In this document: positions 26,709-34,551 of the stretch, one piece after another
How the letters are laid out: each line of letters starts with the position of its first letter
Position numbering within the stretch: the stretch's first letter is position 1
Assembly: GCF_008180445.1 (NCBI RefSeq)
Contig: NZ_VTER01000007.1
Span: 62,001-126,000 of the forward strand
Direction of reading: 5' to 3'
Origin: Bacillus_AB infantis_B
GTDB lineage: Bacteria; Bacillota; Bacilli; Bacillales; Cytobacillaceae
Length of the DNA stretch: 64,000 nucleotides
The notes under the pieces: model-generated
Database searches by the model: none
Told to the model about the DNA's origin: nothing
Seen by the model: the letters and a program-made list of their open reading frames with translations, nothing else
Program-made: the position numbers and the translations under genes

Positions 26709-27947
26709 TTGATAAAGAAATATACATGCCAAAATGGTGTAAGAGTAGTTCTGGAAAATATACCGACGGTCCGTTCAGTTGCAATCGGTGTCTGGATCGG
26801 GACCGGTTCAAGGAATGAGCATCCCGGAAATAACGGAGTCTCTCATTTTCTGGAGCATATGTTCTTTAAAGGGACAAAAACAAGAACAGCCAGGGAGATA
26901 GCAGAATCCTTTGACAGCATCGGCGGCCAGGTTAATGCATTCACGTCAAAGGAATACACATGCTATTATGCCAAGGTCCTTGATACACACTCAAAATTTG
27001 CACTTGATGTACTGGCCGATATGTTCTTTAATTCCACCTTTGTGGATGAAGAATTAAATAAAGAGAAAAATGTTGTGCTCGAGGAAATCAAGATGTATGA
27101 AGATACGCCAGATGATATCGTCCATGATCTTCTCGGAAAAGCTATATATGAGAGCCATCCGCTTGGCTATCCGATCCTCGGGACTGAGGAAACACTGGAG
27201 ACCTTTAAAGGGGACACATTAAGGGAATATATGCATGAAACTTATACTCCAGAAAATGTTGTCATCTCCATTGCCGGCAATATCTCCGATTCTTTCATCC
27301 AGGAAGTGGAGAAGCTGTTCGGCTCCTATGAAGCCGGAAAGCAGGAAAGAAATCAGGAAGAGCCTGTTTTTCATTCAAACCGGGTCTCACGGAAAAAAGA
27401 GACCGAACAGGCTCATCTATGCTTAGGCTATGAAGGACTTCCAGTCGGCCATAAAGATATGTACAGCCTGATTCTTCTGAACAATATCCTTGGCGGAAGC
27501 ATGAGCAGCCGCCTGTTCCAGGACGTTAGAGAACAAAGAGGACTGGCGTACTCTGTCTTTTCTTATCACTCTTCATTCCAGGATACGGGAATGGTTACGA
27601 TTTACGGCGGAACCGGAGCCAAACAGCTGGATGTATTGTTTGAAACAATCCAGGAAACGCTTGCTACCTTAAAGAGGGACGGCATCACTGAGAGAGAGCT
27701 GAATAACAGCAAGGAACAGATGAAGGGAAGCCTGATGCTGAGCCTTGAAAGCACAAACAGCCGCATGAGCCGCAACGGCAAGAACGAACTGCTGCTCGGA
27801 AGGCATCGTTCACTCGATGAGATAGTCGAACAAATTGATAAAGTCTCAGAAGCAGGAGTTAACGAAATGGCAAACTCCATCTTCTCAGACCAATTCTCTG
27901 TTTCATTGATCAGCCCTGACGGCGTACTGCCAAAGAATCTGGCTTAA
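26709..27947 (+). CDS. mlpA: M16-family zinc peptidase MlpA (YmxG)
   Basis: 412-aa insulinase/mitochondrial-processing-peptidase-like protease. The inverted zinc motif HFLEH (46-50) with the downstream Glu of EEIKMYEDTPDD completes the site; the LGGSMSSRLFQDVREQRGLAY block is the family R/Y region. B. subtilis MlpA has been linked to control of extracellular protease gene expression. The start is TTG 26709 after AGGAGGAG, giving MIKKYTCQNGVRVVLEN as in homologues. A terminator follows, and then a tandem repeat array separates it from ymxH. Confidence 0.95.
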   Translation: MIKKYTCQNGVRVVLENIPTVRSVAIGVWIGTGSRNEHPGNNGVSHFLEHMFFKGTKTRTAREIAESFDSIGGQVNAFTSKEYTCYYAKVLDTHSKFALDVLADMFFNSTFVDEELNKEKNVVLEEIKMYEDTPDDIVHDLLGKAIYESHPLGYPILGTEETLETFKGDTLREYMHETYTPENVVISIAGNISDSFIQEVEKLFGSYEAGKQERNQEEPVFHSNRVSRKKETEQAHLCLGYEGLPVGHKDMYSLILLNNILGGSMSSRLFQDVREQRGLAYSVFSYHSSFQDTGMVTIYGGTGAKQLDVLFETIQETLATLKRDGITERELNNSKEQMKGSLMLSLESTNSRMSRNGKNELLLGRHRSLDEIVEQIDKVSEAGVNEMANSIFSDQFSVSLISPDGVLPKNLA

Positions 27948-27963
27948 ATAGAGAAATGACTTG

Positions 27964-27988
27964 AACCCGGCGTGAGTGCCGGGTTTTT
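27964..27988 (+). terminator. Intrinsic terminator after mlpA
   Basis: AACCCGGC (27964-27971) pairs with GCCGGGTT (27978-27985), then TTTG. Confidence 0.85.
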
Positions 27989-28031
27989 GTTATGTTTCGG
28001 GTAAAGGTCAGATGGGACTTCGGGAAAATTG

Positions 28032-28443
28032 GATAGAGGAGGCATCAAGTGCGGCCAGCTGAGGCCCTCTGAGTGATTGGCGGAATAGAGGGTGCTGGTG
28101 CGTGCGGTCAACTAAGGCACTCTGAGAGCCAGATTGGCTGGATAGAGGGTGTCAGTCCAGCTAACTAAGACCCCCTGAGAGCCAGTATGCCTGGATAGAG
28201 GGTGTTAGTCCAGCCAACTAAGACCCCCTGAGAGCCAGTATGCCTGATAGAGGGTGTTAGTCCAGCTAACTAAGACCCTCTGATAGCCAGTATGCTTGGG
28301 TAGAGGGTGTTAGTCCGGCCAACTAAGACCCCCTGAGAGCCAGTATGCCTGGATAGAGGGTGTCAGTCCATCCAACTAACCACCTCTAAAAGTCAATTTT
28401 CAGAATAGAGGTTGCCGGTGCCTCCGGCAAAAGCCCTCAATCT
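28032..28443 (+). repeat. Tandem array of ~53-bp hairpin-forming units
   Basis: About 7.5 direct copies start at 28032, 28083, 28141, 28194, 28246, 28299, 28352 and 28403 (units of 51, 58, 53, 52, 53, 53 and 51 bp, then a partial). Each begins GATAGAGGGTGTTAGTCCAG or a variant, continues CTAACTAAGACCCCCTGAGA and ends GCCAGTATGCCTG. Copies 3 to 6 are nearly identical; the outer ones have diverged. In each unit AGAGGGTGTTAG can pair with CTAAGACCCYCT (one mismatch) across a 9-nt loop. The period is not a multiple of 3 and there is no ribosome binding site, so it is not coding. No unique spacers occur, so it is not CRISPR. It fills most of the 593-bp mlpA-ymxH gap. Confidence 0.92.
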
Positions 28444-28540
28444 TGCCCCCTATGTTTTTATCAATCGAGAAGCTGGAATGCTTCTAAAATCAATTTCCTG
28501 CCGTAAATATATATTGAGGACAAAGACTGGGGGGATTTGT

Positions 28541-28786
28541 GTGAGACTCAGTGAACTGAGCGGGAAGGAAATTGTTGATGCGAAAAAAGCTGAGCGCCTC
28601 GGAGTGCTGGGCCAGACCGACCTTGAAATAAATGAAAAGGACGGACAAATCAAGGCCCTCCTCATTCCGTCGCTGAAATGGTTCGGCCTGAAGCGTCAGG
28701 GAGGGGAAATTACAGTGCCCTGGCAGCATATCAAAAAAATCGGCAATGATATGATCATCATTGATATGCCTGATGATGACATCTGA
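28541..28786 (+). CDS. ymxH: YmxH (YlmC/YmxH family), PRC-barrel sporulation protein
   Basis: 81-aa single PRC-barrel protein with MRLSELSGKEIVDAKKAERL, LGQTDLEIN and VPWQHIKKIGNDMIIID. Members are conserved in spore formers, usually next to spoVF or in the ylm cluster; the molecular role is unknown. The frame is open from 28412, but GTG 28541 follows GGGGGG at good spacing and gives the conserved MRLSEL start. It lies between the repeat array and the dipicolinate operon. Confidence 0.88.
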   Translation: MRLSELSGKEIVDAKKAERLGVLGQTDLEINEKDGQIKALLIPSLKWFGLKRQGGEITVPWQHIKKIGNDMIIIDMPDDDI

Positions 28787-28836
28787 ATCAGCAGAGCAAG
28801 GAGTGGCGGCCGTTAGGGAAGCGTGCGGCTGCTGGC

Positions 28837-28880
28837 AAAAGGGGTGCGGAATGATCTTTCATTCTGCACCCCTTTTGTTT
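28837..28880 (+). terminator. Intrinsic terminator after ymxH
   Basis: AAAAGGGGTGC-GAATGA pairs with TCATTC-GCACCCCTTTT around TCT, then GTTTTG. It is a long stem with one mismatch. Confidence 0.85.
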
Positions 28881-28987
28881 TGCCATTATGGCCTTTTGAT
28901 AGTGTTTTCTCTGACAAGCGTTCTCCGCCTTTTGTTTAGGTTGATTTTCCGCATTATCTGTCCGCCCATATTTCTGCCTTAAAAAAC

Positions 28988-29018
28988 TCACCTTATCTGG
29001 GTTGCTGTCATAGGATGT
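28988..29018 (+). promoter_or_regulatory. Candidate SigK promoter for spoVFA-spoVFB
   Basis: CACC (AC at 28990-28991), 17 bp, then CATAGGATG (29009-29017), close to the SigK consensus AC - 16/17 - CATANNNTA. In B. subtilis the spoVF genes are transcribed by SigK in the mother cell. Mother-cell expression here is inferred from that and from this match. Confidence 0.5.
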
Positions 29019-29080
29019 TGGAGTAGTTATGTATGAGACTTAGATTCCTGTAAGATTCTTTAGAAGAAGGTGAATATTTC

Positions 29081-29989
29081 ATGCTGACAGGGATGCAAAT
29101 AGCAGTGATGGGCGGGGATGCCCGGCAGCTGGAGATCATCAGGAAGCTGACGGAACTGGATGCCAAAACCTTGCTGATTGGCTTTGAGCAGCTGGATCAT
29201 GCTTTTACCGGAGCATCGAAGGAGAAAGTGGATGAAGTAGATTTTTCAGCTCTGGATAGTATAATCCTGCCTGTGCCAGGCACCAATCTGGAAGGGCAGG
29301 TTGAGACTATATTTTCAAATGAGAAGGTTTTTTTAACAGAAGATATGATCGCCCAGACACAGCCGCACTGCACCATATATTCCGGCATTACAAATTCCTA
29401 TCTGGATGCTATCACCAGTCAGAATGACAGAAGGCTGGTGCAGCTGTTTGAGCGGGATGACATTGCCATCTATAATTCGATTCCGACTGTTGAAGGGACG
29501 ATTATGATGGCCATCCAGCATACTGATTTTACCATTCACGGATCCAATGTGGTGGTGCTTGGCCTGGGCAGAGTCGGTATGAGTGTGGCAAGAACCTTTC
29601 ACTCTTTAGGGGCAAAGGTCAAGGTTGGCGCAAGAAAGAGCGAGCATATTGCGAGGATTACTGAAATGGGGCTCACTCCGTTCCATTTGGATGATATTCA
29701 GTCATTTGTCAAAGACACGGACATTTGCATTAACACCATACCGCATCATATTGTCAGTGCTTCGGTCATCAGCAAGATGCCGGCCCATACCTTGATCATT
29801 GATCTGGCATCAAAGCCTGGCGGGACAGATTTCCGCTATGCCGAAAAGAGGGGCATCAAGGCACTGCTGGCCCCGGGACTTCCAGGAATCGTTGCCCCGA
29901 AAACAGCAGGGCAGATTCTGGCCAATGTGCTGGCCCTTCTGCTGGCCGATGACTTTCAAAATAAAAGGGGGCAACACCATGACGCTTAA
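29081..29989 (+). CDS. spoVFA: Dipicolinate synthase subunit A
   Basis: With SpoVFB it oxidises the dihydrodipicolinate-pathway intermediate made by DapA to dipicolinic acid, the Ca-chelated core solute of spores. The 302-aa protein starts MLTGMQIAVMGGDARQLEI (N-terminal DpaA domain). A Rossmann NAD(P)-binding motif, VVVLGLGRVGMSVAR, lies near residues 155-170. The start follows AGAAGGTGA. Its end overlaps spoVFB by 11 bp. Confidence 0.96.
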   Translation: MLTGMQIAVMGGDARQLEIIRKLTELDAKTLLIGFEQLDHAFTGASKEKVDEVDFSALDSIILPVPGTNLEGQVETIFSNEKVFLTEDMIAQTQPHCTIYSGITNSYLDAITSQNDRRLVQLFERDDIAIYNSIPTVEGTIMMAIQHTDFTIHGSNVVVLGLGRVGMSVARTFHSLGAKVKVGARKSEHIARITEMGLTPFHLDDIQSFVKDTDICINTIPHHIVSASVISKMPAHTLIIDLASKPGGTDFRYAEKRGIKALLAPGLPGIVAPKTAGQILANVLALLLADDFQNKRGQHHDA

Positions 29990-30578
29990 AGGTAAAAAGA
30001 TCGGGTTTGGCCTTACTGGTTCACATTGTACTTATGATGCTGTATTTCCTGAAATTGAAAAGCTTGTCAATGCAGGAGCAGAGGTGCTCCCGGTTGTAAC
30101 GGGCACTGTTCAGAATACTGAAACAAGATTTGGAGCGGGGGAGGATTGGATTGCGAGAATCGAGAACCTGACTGGCAATAAGGTGATTGATTCGATCGTA
30201 AAGGCAGAGCCCCTCGGACCGAAGATACCGCTGGACTGCATGGTCATTGCGCCATTGACAGGAAACTCCATGAGCAAGTTCGCCAATGCGATGACAGATT
30301 CCCCGGTTCTGATGGCGGCAAAGGCAACGCTCAGGAATCAGAGTCCTGTTGTAGTCGGCATCTCCACAAATGATGCCCTTGGACTGAACGGGATGAATCT
30401 GATGAGGCTGATGGCAGTAAAGAATATATATTTCATCCCATTCGGACAGGATGATCCAGTTAAGAAGCCCAATTCCATGGTTGCCAGGATGACCCTGCTT
30501 TCTGAGACGATTGAAGCGGCCATCACGGGAAAACAGCTCCAGCCGGTCATTGTTGAACGCTATAAAGACGGCAACTGA
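29979..30578 (+). CDS. spoVFB: Dipicolinate synthase subunit B
   Basis: Flavoprotein-like (DpaB/HFCD family) partner of SpoVFA in dipicolinate synthesis. The 199 aa begin MTLKGKKIGFGLTGSHCTYD and include CMVIAPLTGNSMSKFANAMTD. The frame is open upstream to 29799, inside spoVFA, but ATG 29979 follows AAAAGGGGG and gives the family length. The 11-bp overlap indicates translational coupling and a fixed subunit ratio. Confidence 0.96.
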   Translation: MTLKGKKIGFGLTGSHCTYDAVFPEIEKLVNAGAEVLPVVTGTVQNTETRFGAGEDWIARIENLTGNKVIDSIVKAEPLGPKIPLDCMVIAPLTGNSMSKFANAMTDSPVLMAAKATLRNQSPVVVGISTNDALGLNGMNLMRLMAVKNIYFIPFGQDDPVKKPNSMVARMTLLSETIEAAITGKQLQPVIVERYKDGN

Positions 30579-30608
30579 TCTCTGCACCTTCCATCATAAA
30601 AAAGTTTA

Positions 30609-30636
30609 TTTCTTTAACGGGTGAATATGTTAAAAT
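30609..30636 (+). promoter_or_regulatory. SigA promoter for asd-dapG-dapA
   Basis: TTTCTT (30609-30614), 16 bp, TAAAAT (30631-30636) preceded by TGT, an extended -10. The leader to asd is about 195 nt and contains a stem around 30733-30767 (GGCGGTGGC with GCTGCCGTC, using wobbles). No lysine riboswitch (L-box) features were recognised. Confidence 0.5.
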
Positions 30637-30837
30637 GAAAATATTAAATATGAGTTTGTCCAGCTATTCAATCATTGGACCATCATCTCATATACTGGAA
30701 GCATAGTGAATGCTATACTACAATAAGAATGGCGGTGGCGAAGAAAACAACAGCTGCCGTCCTCTTATATTGCCTGTAAAAGAAAAAGCAGCCTAAAACC
30801 GATTAATCATTTTGTATGCTGGAAGGGGAAGTTTTGG

Positions 30838-31887
30838 ATGGAGAACAAAAAAGGATTTCACGTTGCAGTCGTCGGAGCTACCGGAGCTGTTGGACAGCAG
30901 ATGCTGCAGACTTTAGAAAGCAGAGATTTCCCTGTATCGAAATTAACTTTACTATCTTCTGCCCGCTCAGCCGGCACAAAGGTAAGTTATAAAGGAAATG
31001 AATATATTGTGGAAGAAGCGAAGCCGGAGAGCTTTGCCGGTGTGGATATCGCATTATTCTCAGCAGGCGGCGGCGTTTCAAAAGAGCTGGCTCCGCATGC
31101 TGTTGAGCATGGCGCCATTGTGGTTGATAATACAAGCGCATTCCGCATGGCGGAAAACGTGCCGCTCGTTGTCCCTGAGGTGAATGAAGAAGACCTTAGG
31201 AAGCATAATGGGATTATCGCCAATCCGAACTGCTCTACCATTCAGATGGTTGCAGCCCTTGAACCGCTGCGGAAGAAGCATGGCTTGAGCAAGGTCATTG
31301 TTTCTACGTATCAGGCTGTTTCCGGTTCTGGCGCTGCGGCAGTTGAAGAGCTGTACAGCCAGACTAAGGCGATCATTAATAATGAAGAGCATGAGCCGAA
31401 GATCCTTCCGGTCAAAGGCGACAAAAAGCATTATCAGATTGCCTTTAATGCCATCCCTCAAATTGATATGTTCCAGGATAATGGATTTACATTTGAAGAA
31501 ATGAAAATGATCAACGAAACAAAGAAAATCATGGATATGCCAGATCTTCAGGTGGCGGCTACCTGTGTCCGCCTGCCTGTAGCAACCGGCCACTCGGAGT
31601 CTGTATACTTTGAGCTGGAAGCCGGAGGTGTGGGTGCACAGGAAATCAAAGACATCCTTAAGGATGCCCCTGGTGTTGTGCTTCAGGACGATCCTGAAAA
31701 TCAAATCTACCCGATGCCTGCAGATTGTGTAGGCAAAAACGATATCTTTGTCGGCCGGATCCGCAAGGACCTTGACAATGACAAAGGCTTCCACATGTGG
31801 GTAGTCTCTGATAACCTGTTGAAAGGCGCTGCCTGGAATTCTGTGCAGATCGCTGAAAGCTTAATCAAACTGGAATTGGTGAAATAA
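30838..31887 (+). CDS. asd: Aspartate-semialdehyde dehydrogenase
   Basis: NADPH-dependent reduction of aspartyl phosphate to aspartate semialdehyde, common to lysine, threonine, methionine and dipicolinate synthesis. The 349 aa include the nucleotide motif VVGATGAVGQQ, the catalytic cysteine in NPNCSTIQM, and RLPVATGHSES with the catalytic His. The start follows GAAGGGGAAG. It is the first gene of asd-dapG-dapA, just downstream of spoVFAB as in B. subtilis. Confidence 0.97.
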   Translation: MENKKGFHVAVVGATGAVGQQMLQTLESRDFPVSKLTLLSSARSAGTKVSYKGNEYIVEEAKPESFAGVDIALFSAGGGVSKELAPHAVEHGAIVVDNTSAFRMAENVPLVVPEVNEEDLRKHNGIIANPNCSTIQMVAALEPLRKKHGLSKVIVSTYQAVSGSGAAAVEELYSQTKAIINNEEHEPKILPVKGDKKHYQIAFNAIPQIDMFQDNGFTFEEMKMINETKKIMDMPDLQVAATCVRLPVATGHSESVYFELEAGGVGAQEIKDILKDAPGVVLQDDPENQIYPMPADCVGKNDIFVGRIRKDLDNDKGFHMWVVSDNLLKGAAWNSVQIAESLIKLELVK

Positions 31888-31916
31888 GTGGATACGGATA
31901 TTTTTGAGGTGTTACG

Positions 31917-33161
31917 ATGAAGATAATCGTCCAGAAGTTCGGAGGCACATCCGTACGGGATGACAGCAGCCGGGCGCACGCAAAAAGGCATATTAAAAAA
32001 GCTTTGTCGGAAGGCTATAAAGTAGTGGCTGTCGTTTCCGCAATGGGGCGGCAGGGAGATCCGTACGCAACTGATACCCTCTTGTCGCTGATCGGCGGGA
32101 GCGGCAGCAAAATCAGCAAGCGGGAAAATGACCTTCTTTTATCATGCGGTGAAACCATTTCGAGCATTGTGTTCACCAATATGCTGAAGGAAGAAGGCAT
32201 CGAGGCATCCGCATTGACGGGTGCACAGGCCGGCTTCAGGACCAATAGCGATTTCACGAATGCGAAGATCATCGAAATGAAATGCGACAGATTGCTCAGG
32301 GAGCTTGAGGAATCCGATGTCGTCGTAGTGGCAGGCTTCCAGGGGGCAGCCAAGAATGGAGATATCACGACCATCGGCAGAGGCGGAAGCGATACATCAG
32401 CCGCTGCTCTCGGGGCTGCGCTTCAGGCAGAGTGGATTGATATCTTCACAGATGTAGAAGGCATCATGACGGCCGACCCGCGCATCGCCGAGAATGCAAG
32501 GGCGCTTTCAGTCGTCACCTATACAGAGGTCTGCAATCTTGCCTATCAGGGAGCCAAGGTCATCCATCCCCGTGCGGTGGAGATCGCCATGCAGGCCAAG
32601 GTGCCGATCAGGATCAGGTCCACATATTCCGACGGACTTGGAACTTTGGTCACAAGCATCACTAAAAACAGCCGCGGCAGCGATATTAAAGAGCGCCCTG
32701 TGACCGGCATCGCGCATTTGTCCAATGTGACGCAGATCAAGGTCTTTGCCAAAAAGGACCAGTACAACCTGCAGGCAGAGGTCTTCAAAGCGATGGCCAA
32801 TGAACAGATCAGCGTCGACTTTATCAATATTTCGCCGAATGGCGTTGTATATACCGTTTCTGAGGATATGGCTGACAAAGCGGTCAAAACGCTTGAGCAG
32901 CTGGGCCATGAGCCGGTGCTTGAGCGGCATTGTGCCAAGGTTTCCGTTGTGGGAGCCGGAATGGCGGGAGTACCGGGTGTCACTTCAAAGATTGTCACAG
33001 CACTTTCAGAGGAAAGCATCAGGATCCTCCAGTCAGCGGACAGCCATACAACCATCTGGGTGCTGGTCAAGCAGAAGGATCTTGTCAAGGCAGTCAATGC
33101 CCTGCATGATGCCTTTCAGCTTGAGCATGAGTCCTTAGAATTCGAACAGACAGATATATAG
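31917..33161 (+). CDS. dapG: Aspartokinase I (DapG type)
   Basis: Phosphorylates aspartate in the first step of the pathway. The 414-aa protein has the kinase motif VQKFGGTSV at the start, the GRGGSDTSAAALGAAL substrate region, and two C-terminal ACT regulatory domains (NVTQIKVFAKKD and VSVVGAGMAGVPGV). B. subtilis DapG is the diaminopimelate-inhibited isozyme. The assignment to that isozyme rests on the asd-dapG-dapA operon. The start follows GAGGTG. Confidence 0.95.
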   Translation: MKIIVQKFGGTSVRDDSSRAHAKRHIKKALSEGYKVVAVVSAMGRQGDPYATDTLLSLIGGSGSKISKRENDLLLSCGETISSIVFTNMLKEEGIEASALTGAQAGFRTNSDFTNAKIIEMKCDRLLRELEESDVVVVAGFQGAAKNGDITTIGRGGSDTSAAALGAALQAEWIDIFTDVEGIMTADPRIAENARALSVVTYTEVCNLAYQGAKVIHPRAVEIAMQAKVPIRIRSTYSDGLGTLVTSITKNSRGSDIKERPVTGIAHLSNVTQIKVFAKKDQYNLQAEVFKAMANEQISVDFINISPNGVVYTVSEDMADKAVKTLEQLGHEPVLERHCAKVSVVGAGMAGVPGVTSKIVTALSEESIRILQSADSHTTIWVLVKQKDLVKAVNALHDAFQLEHESLEFEQTDI

Positions 33162-33178
33162 GCAGGGAGTTGTAAAGA

Positions 33179-34048
33179 ATGGTTCTATTTGGAAGAGTTT
33201 CTACAGCAATGGTGACGCCTTTTGATAAAAAAGGCCATGTGGATTTTACAAAAACAACGCAGCTTATCAACCATTTAATCGAGAACGGAACAGATTCCCT
33301 CGTGGTTGCCGGCACAACAGGGGAATCGCCGACACTGACAAAAGAAGAAAAGCTGGCTCTGTTCAAGCATGTTGTCAAAGTTGTCGATAAAAGAATCCCT
33401 GTCATTGCAGGAACAGGCAGCAATGATACGTATGCTTCTGTTGAAATGACAAAGAAAGCGGAGCAGATCGGTGTGGATGCCGTTATGGTCGTTGCTCCGT
33501 ATTATAATAAACCAAACCAGGAAGGATTGTACCAGCATTTCAAAACGGTTGCTGAAAGCACATCCCTGCCTGTCATGGTTTACAATATCCCGGGAAGGTC
33601 TGTAGTTAATATCGCTCCGGAAACAGTGATCAGATTGTCACAGATTCCTAACATCAAGGCTGTCAAAGAAGCGAGCGGCGATTTGAACAGCATGACAGCG
33701 ATCATTGCCGGCACGGATGAAGACTTCCTTCTGTATTCAGGAGACGATGGATTGACGCTTCCGGCGATGGCGATTGGTGCAGCTGGAGTGGTTTCTGTAG
33801 CTTCCCATGTGATCGGGATTGAAATGCAGAGCATGATCTCTTCTTTCCTTGATGGAAATGTCGGAGAAGCTGCTGTCAAGCATCATAAGCTCCTTCCGCT
33901 CATGGAAGGCCTTTTTGCCGCACCAAGCCCGGTCCCAGTCAAGACTGCGCTTCAGCTGAAGGGCATCGACACGGGTTCAGTAAGGCTGCCGCTTGTCCCT
34001 CTGACCGAACAGGAAAGAGCCGCACTGCTCAGCTTGTTCCAAAACTAA
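33179..34048 (+). CDS. dapA: 4-hydroxy-tetrahydrodipicolinate synthase
   Basis: Condenses pyruvate with aspartate semialdehyde, the committed step to diaminopimelate, lysine and dipicolinate. It is a 289-aa TIM-barrel aldolase with GTTGESPTL, the YNIPGRS segment and the Schiff-base lysine in VKEASGDL (K163). The start follows AGGGAG, 17 bp after dapG. A terminator follows. Confidence 0.97.
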   Translation: MVLFGRVSTAMVTPFDKKGHVDFTKTTQLINHLIENGTDSLVVAGTTGESPTLTKEEKLALFKHVVKVVDKRIPVIAGTGSNDTYASVEMTKKAEQIGVDAVMVVAPYYNKPNQEGLYQHFKTVAESTSLPVMVYNIPGRSVVNIAPETVIRLSQIPNIKAVKEASGDLNSMTAIIAGTDEDFLLYSGDDGLTLPAMAIGAAGVVSVASHVIGIEMQSMISSFLDGNVGEAAVKHHKLLPLMEGLFAAPSPVPVKTALQLKGIDTGSVRLPLVPLTEQERAALLSLFQN

Positions 34049-34067
34049 ATAAAACGATCCTAAATCA

Positions 34068-34095
34068 GGCCGGAGAGCATTGCTCCCGGTCTTTT
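34068..34095 (+). terminator. Intrinsic terminator after dapA
   Basis: GGCCGGAGAGC pairs with GCTCCCGGTC around ATT, with one mismatch, followed by TTTTCC. Confidence 0.78.
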
Positions 34096-34140
34096 CCTAA
34101 AGAGATGACCGCTGCCTCCAAAACGAAAAAATAAAATTGG

Positions 34141-34170
34141 TTGTCATAAAATTCATTAATCAAGTATAAT
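34141..34170 (+). promoter_or_regulatory. Strong SigA promoter in the dapA-rnjB gap
   Basis: TTGTCA (34141-34146), 18 bp, perfect TATAAT (34165-34170). It lies 380 bp before the next gene and directly before a segment that ends in a terminator-like stem, so its main product may be a separate small RNA. Confidence 0.68.
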
Positions 34171-34411
34171 GGGTGTAACTGAACTCGTCCGATTATGCAA
34201 TACATTTTTTGAATATTCTTTCATAGATAAAAGCGGCCATGAATAGGGGCTGCTTTGCCATAAAGCAGGCCAGCTGTGAGGAAGGCCAGAAATCAGTGTG
34301 GGCTGCTCCGGATTCAGGAAGGAAGAGTGATGGCTTATCCTAGGAAATAGGTTTGCCTGTCAGATCCGTTCCTAAGCCGGTCCCGGCTTTAGGCCGCCAT
34401 CATGCTTTTTT
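34171..34411 (+). ncRNA. Candidate structured RNA (unassigned), promoter to terminator
   Basis: About 240 nt without a credible reading frame. AAAGCGGCC (34230-34238) can pair with GGCTGCTTT (34248-34256), or CTGCTTT (34250-34256) can instead pair with AAAGCAG (34262-34268); the two helices exclude each other. Further on, GTGATGGC (34327-34334) pairs with GCCATCAT (34396-34403), enclosing CCTA/TAGG and CTAAGCCGG/CCGGCTTTAG stems, and is followed by GCTTTTTT. CGGAT/ATCCG and AGGAA/TTCCT pairings cross, so a pseudoknot or switch is possible. I do not recognise a known family. It could be a regulatory leader of rnjB or a trans-acting RNA. After it, 34412-34551 holds a small GGCT-CCCC/GGGG-AGCC hairpin (34501-34526). 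Confidence 0.45.
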
Positions 34412-34551
34412 GCTGAACCATGCAGTCAGTATACATAAAAGTTTTAAGGACGTTTTCTGTTTTTAAGCGTGTTAAGCTATACAGCTATATATATTAAAAA
34501 GGCTCGCCCCTGTCCGGGGTACAGCCGAAACAGCATTGGAGGAGCTTTTAG

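Noticed and set aside
28032..28443. CRISPR array
   Set aside because: The ~53-bp units abut with no unique spacers, and no cas gene is nearby; it is a simple tandem repeat.
28761..28982. 73-codon open frame after ymxH
   Set aside because: It crosses the ymxH terminator stem and lacks a ribosome binding site.
30637..30837. Lysine riboswitch before asd
   Set aside because: The asd leader lacks the conserved L-box core elements and a lysine-responsive terminator; only a weak stem is seen.
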